Source of the DNA: Nakamurella panacisegetis
GTDB taxonomy: Bacteria; Actinomycetota; Actinomycetes; Mycobacteriales; Nakamurellaceae
Direction: 5' to 3'
Length of the DNA: 64,000 bases
NCBI RefSeq assembly: GCF_900104535.1
Contig: NZ_LT629710.1
Location: forward strand, 4,251,501 to 4,315,500
Below are positions 62,037-64,000 of the stretch, in pieces. Numbering within the stretch: the first letter of the stretch is position 1; every line of letters begins with the position of its first letter. The notes under the pieces were generated by a model. The model saw only the letters and a program-made list of their open reading frames with translations, was not told where the DNA came from and did not search any database. The translations under genes and the position numbers were made by a program.

Positions 62037-63517
62037 CCGTCACCGGGTCGGCCCCGTCCGACACCGCCGGGTCGACGTCGGCGCCGGATGTCGACCGCGC
62101 GATCGCGGCCGCCGCAGCCAGTGCCTGGGCCAGGACGTCCGCCTCGGACCGCATCCACGCGCTGAACGCGGTGGCCGATGCGTTGACCGCCAACACGGAC
62201 GAACTGGTCGAGATCGCCGTCACCGAAACGCACCTCGGAGACGCCCGGTTGCGCGGGGAGATCCAGCGCACCGCGTTCCAGCTCCGGTTGTTCGGGGCGG
62301 TCCTGGCCGAAGGTTCCTATCTGGACGCGCGGATCGATCACGCCGATCCGGGCTGGCCGATGGGCGCGCCGCGACCGGATCTGCGGCGGATGCTGCAGCC
62401 GCTGGGTCCGGTGCTGGTGTTCGCGGCCAGCAACTTCCCGTTCGCGTTCAGTGTCGCCGGCGGCGACACCGCTTCAGCTCTGGCCGCCGGATGCCCGGTC
62501 ATCGTCAAGGCCCACCCAGGACATCCCGCCCTGTCGGTCCGCACCGCAGAAGTCGTCGTCGGTGCACTGGCCGACGTCGGCGCCCCGGTCGACGCGTTCG
62601 CCCTGATCATCGGAGACGAGGCCGGTCGCCAGGCCCTGACCGATCCACGGGTGAAGGCCGCGGCCTTCACCGGGTCGATCCGGGGCGGCCGAACGCTGTT
62701 CGATCTGGCCAACGGTCGCCGCGAGCCGATCCCGTTCTACGGCGAACTGGGCAGCGTGAACCCGGTCTTCGTCACGCAGTCGGCGGCCGCGATCCGGCCG
62801 GCGGACATCGCCGCCGGTCTGGTCACCTCGTTCACCTTGGGCGCCGGGCAGTTCTGCACCAAGCCAGGCGTTGTGTTCCTGCCCGGGCACGGCGCCCTGC
62901 TCGACGCCCTCGGGCACGCCGACCTGCCGCCGGCGGCGACCCTGCTCAACCCGCGCATCGAGAGTCACTACCGCGAGGTGCTCGAGCAACTGTCCACCCA
63001 CGAGCAGGTCGAGATACTCACATCGGGAGCGGTCGACACCGCACCGGCGCCGACGGTGCTGCGGACCACCGTCGACGCCCTGCTGAGCGATCCCGAGACC
63101 CTGCTGACCGAGTGCTTCGGCCCGACCGTGCTGTTGGTCACCTACCGCACGGATGCCGACATGCTCGCGGCGGCCGAGATTCTCGACGGCCAACTCACCG
63201 CCACGGTGCACGGCGAGCCCGACGACGCCGTGGTGCCGGACCTAATGGCCGTACTGACCACCAAGGCCGGACGGCTGCTGTGGAACCAGTGGCCCACCGG
63301 GGTCAGCGTCACCCACGCCCAGCAGCACGGCGGCCCGTACCCGGCCACCACCGCCCCCACCACCACCTCAGTGGGCACCGCGGCCATCAACCGGTTCCTG
63401 CGACCGGTGGCCTACCAAGGGTTTCCGGTCGAGCTACTGCCCACGGCCCTGGACGACGCGAACACCCTGGGCATCCCGCGCCGGATCGATGGCCAACTCC
63501 GGCTCGGGGACAGTTGA
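62033..63517 (+). CDS. Aldehyde dehydrogenase, 2-oxoglutarate semialdehyde type
   Basis: A 494-residue aldehyde dehydrogenase. The catalytic Cys lies in LGAGQFCTKPGVVFLPG and the catalytic Glu in YGELGSVNPVF; the cofactor region has VIVKAHPGHPALSVRTAEV. The short, divergent motifs fit the 2,5-dioxovalerate (2-oxoglutarate semialdehyde) dehydrogenase group, which uses NADP+. GTG 62033 overlaps the stop of the DHDPS-family gene by four bases (GTGA), supporting a shared pathway that ends in 2-oxoglutarate. Confidence 0.9.
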   Translation: MTVTGSAPSDTAGSTSAPDVDRAIAAAAASAWARTSASDRIHALNAVADALTANTDELVEIAVTETHLGDARLRGEIQRTAFQLRLFGAVLAEGSYLDARIDHADPGWPMGAPRPDLRRMLQPLGPVLVFAASNFPFAFSVAGGDTASALAAGCPVIVKAHPGHPALSVRTAEVVVGALADVGAPVDAFALIIGDEAGRQALTDPRVKAAAFTGSIRGGRTLFDLANGRREPIPFYGELGSVNPVFVTQSAAAIRPADIAAGLVTSFTLGAGQFCTKPGVVFLPGHGALLDALGHADLPPAATLLNPRIESHYREVLEQLSTHEQVEILTSGAVDTAPAPTVLRTTVDALLSDPETLLTECFGPTVLLVTYRTDADMLAAAEILDGQLTATVHGEPDDAVVPDLMAVLTTKAGRLLWNQWPTGVSVTHAQQHGGPYPATTAPTTTSVGTAAINRFLRPVAYQGFPVELLPTALDDANTLGIPRRIDGQLRLGDS

Positions 63518-64000
63518 TGCACGACCTCGGCGGCCGCATCGAGCAGTCCAGTCTCAAGGACAAGGTGCTCGCCATCCTGCGGAAGAACCTCATCACCGGC
63601 GACCTGGTCGAGGGCGAGCTGTACTCGGCCGCCGCGATCGCGAGCGAGCTGGGCGTGTCCACCAGCCCGGTGCGTGAGGCATTGCTGACCCTGGTCGACC
63701 AGGGTGTGATGGAAGCGGTCCGCAACCGTGGGTACCGGGTGCTGCCGCTGGGCGAGAGCGACCGTCAGGAGATCTATCAGATGCGGTCGCTCCTGGAGAT
63801 CCCCAGCATGGTGTCCCTGGCCGGGCATCCGGCCGTGCTGGCCCGGGAAGCTGAGTTCCGGGCCAAGGCCGACGACATCGTCGAGGCCGTGGCGGCCGGG
63901 GACATGGTCGCCTACCTGGAGGCGGACCTGGCCTTTCACCTCGACCTGCTGCGCATCCTGGGCAACGAGCGCCTGACGGCCACCGTGAAGTCGTTGCGCG
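63517..64000 (+). CDS. GntR-family (FCD) regulator, 3' truncated by the window
   Basis: At least 161 residues of a GntR regulator; the frame is still open at 64000. The N-terminal winged helix reads LKDKVLAILRKNLITGDLVE and then ASELGVSTSPVREALLTLVD with QGVMEAVRNRGYRV. The beginning of the FCD effector domain follows (QMRSLLEIPSMVSLAG, VAYLEADLAFHLDLL). Its start overlaps the aldehyde dehydrogenase stop (TGATG), so it is the last or an inner gene of the operon and probably its own regulator. Confidence 0.9.
   Translation, partial: MHDLGGRIEQSSLKDKVLAILRKNLITGDLVEGELYSAAAIASELGVSTSPVREALLTLVDQGVMEAVRNRGYRVLPLGESDRQEIYQMRSLLEIPSMVSLAGHPAVLAREAEFRAKADDIVEAVAAGDMVAYLEADLAFHLDLLRILGNERLTATVKSLR

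Overview
The window is chromosomal DNA of a high-GC actinomycete. Most genes have strongly GC-biased third codon positions, GTG or TTG starts are common, there are several LPXTG/LAXTG-type sortase signals, and SipW-dependent export, XRE/IrrE-type and large LuxR-type regulators are present. A Nakamurella/Frankiales-like host is plausible, but nothing here fixes the genus. No rRNA, tRNA or CRISPR was seen. The left edge cuts a sortase-anchored nuclease-like gene and the right edge cuts a GntR regulator.

Layout. 1-5.2 kb: exported hydrolases (nuclease-like protein, Tat phospholipase C), a squalene-cyclase-like protein and a DUF309 protein. 5.2-9.8 kb: small poorly characterised genes and decayed gene remnants. 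9.8-14.9 kb: a reductase-like protein, a family-unassigned glycoside hydrolase and a divergent giant LuxR ATPase regulator. 15.0-18.6 kb: a small accessory island, with an IS481-type transposase remnant, a low-GC gene encoding SH3/Tudor-like domains and an ADP-ribosyltransferase-like C-terminus, a cruciform-forming repeat, an EspR-like regulator and an IrrE-like protein lacking its catalytic Glu. 18.6-28 kb: cupin, F420-type reductase, a ROK regulator with a very large secreted GH31 enzyme, and a divergent EamA exporter/LysR pair. 28-31.1 kb: small secreted proteins, an EthD protein and an intact IS630-family element inserted 9 bases before a MerR gene. 31.7-34.7 kb: a five-gene SipW-type export operon. 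34.9-45.3 kb: SnoaL/MerR pair, metzincin lipoprotein, collagen-like surface protein, two alcohol dehydrogenases, SDR and a large-subunit catalase.

The most unusual locus is 45.5-50.5 kb. It is a tightly overlapping six-gene operon: a receiver fused to a PIG-L deacetylase, ATP-grasp ligase, PHP phosphoesterase, membrane GT2 synthase, a 63-residue bitopic protein and a stand-alone receiver. It reads like a phosphorelay-controlled system that makes and modifies a surface glycan or glycoconjugate (inference). No sensor kinase lies in the window.

50.7-58.1 kb is a peptide/oligopeptide ABC transporter operon with a serine beta-lactamase-like hydrolase, a GbsR/MarR regulator and a fused double ATPase. 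58.1-60 kb carries four ~20-bp-spaced operator-like repeats before two overlapping PAP2 phosphatase genes. 60.2-61 kb encodes a membrane protein with a 48-bp tandem repeat. 61.1-64 kb is a catabolic operon (DHDPS-family lyase, semialdehyde dehydrogenase, GntR regulator), probably feeding 2-oxoglutarate.
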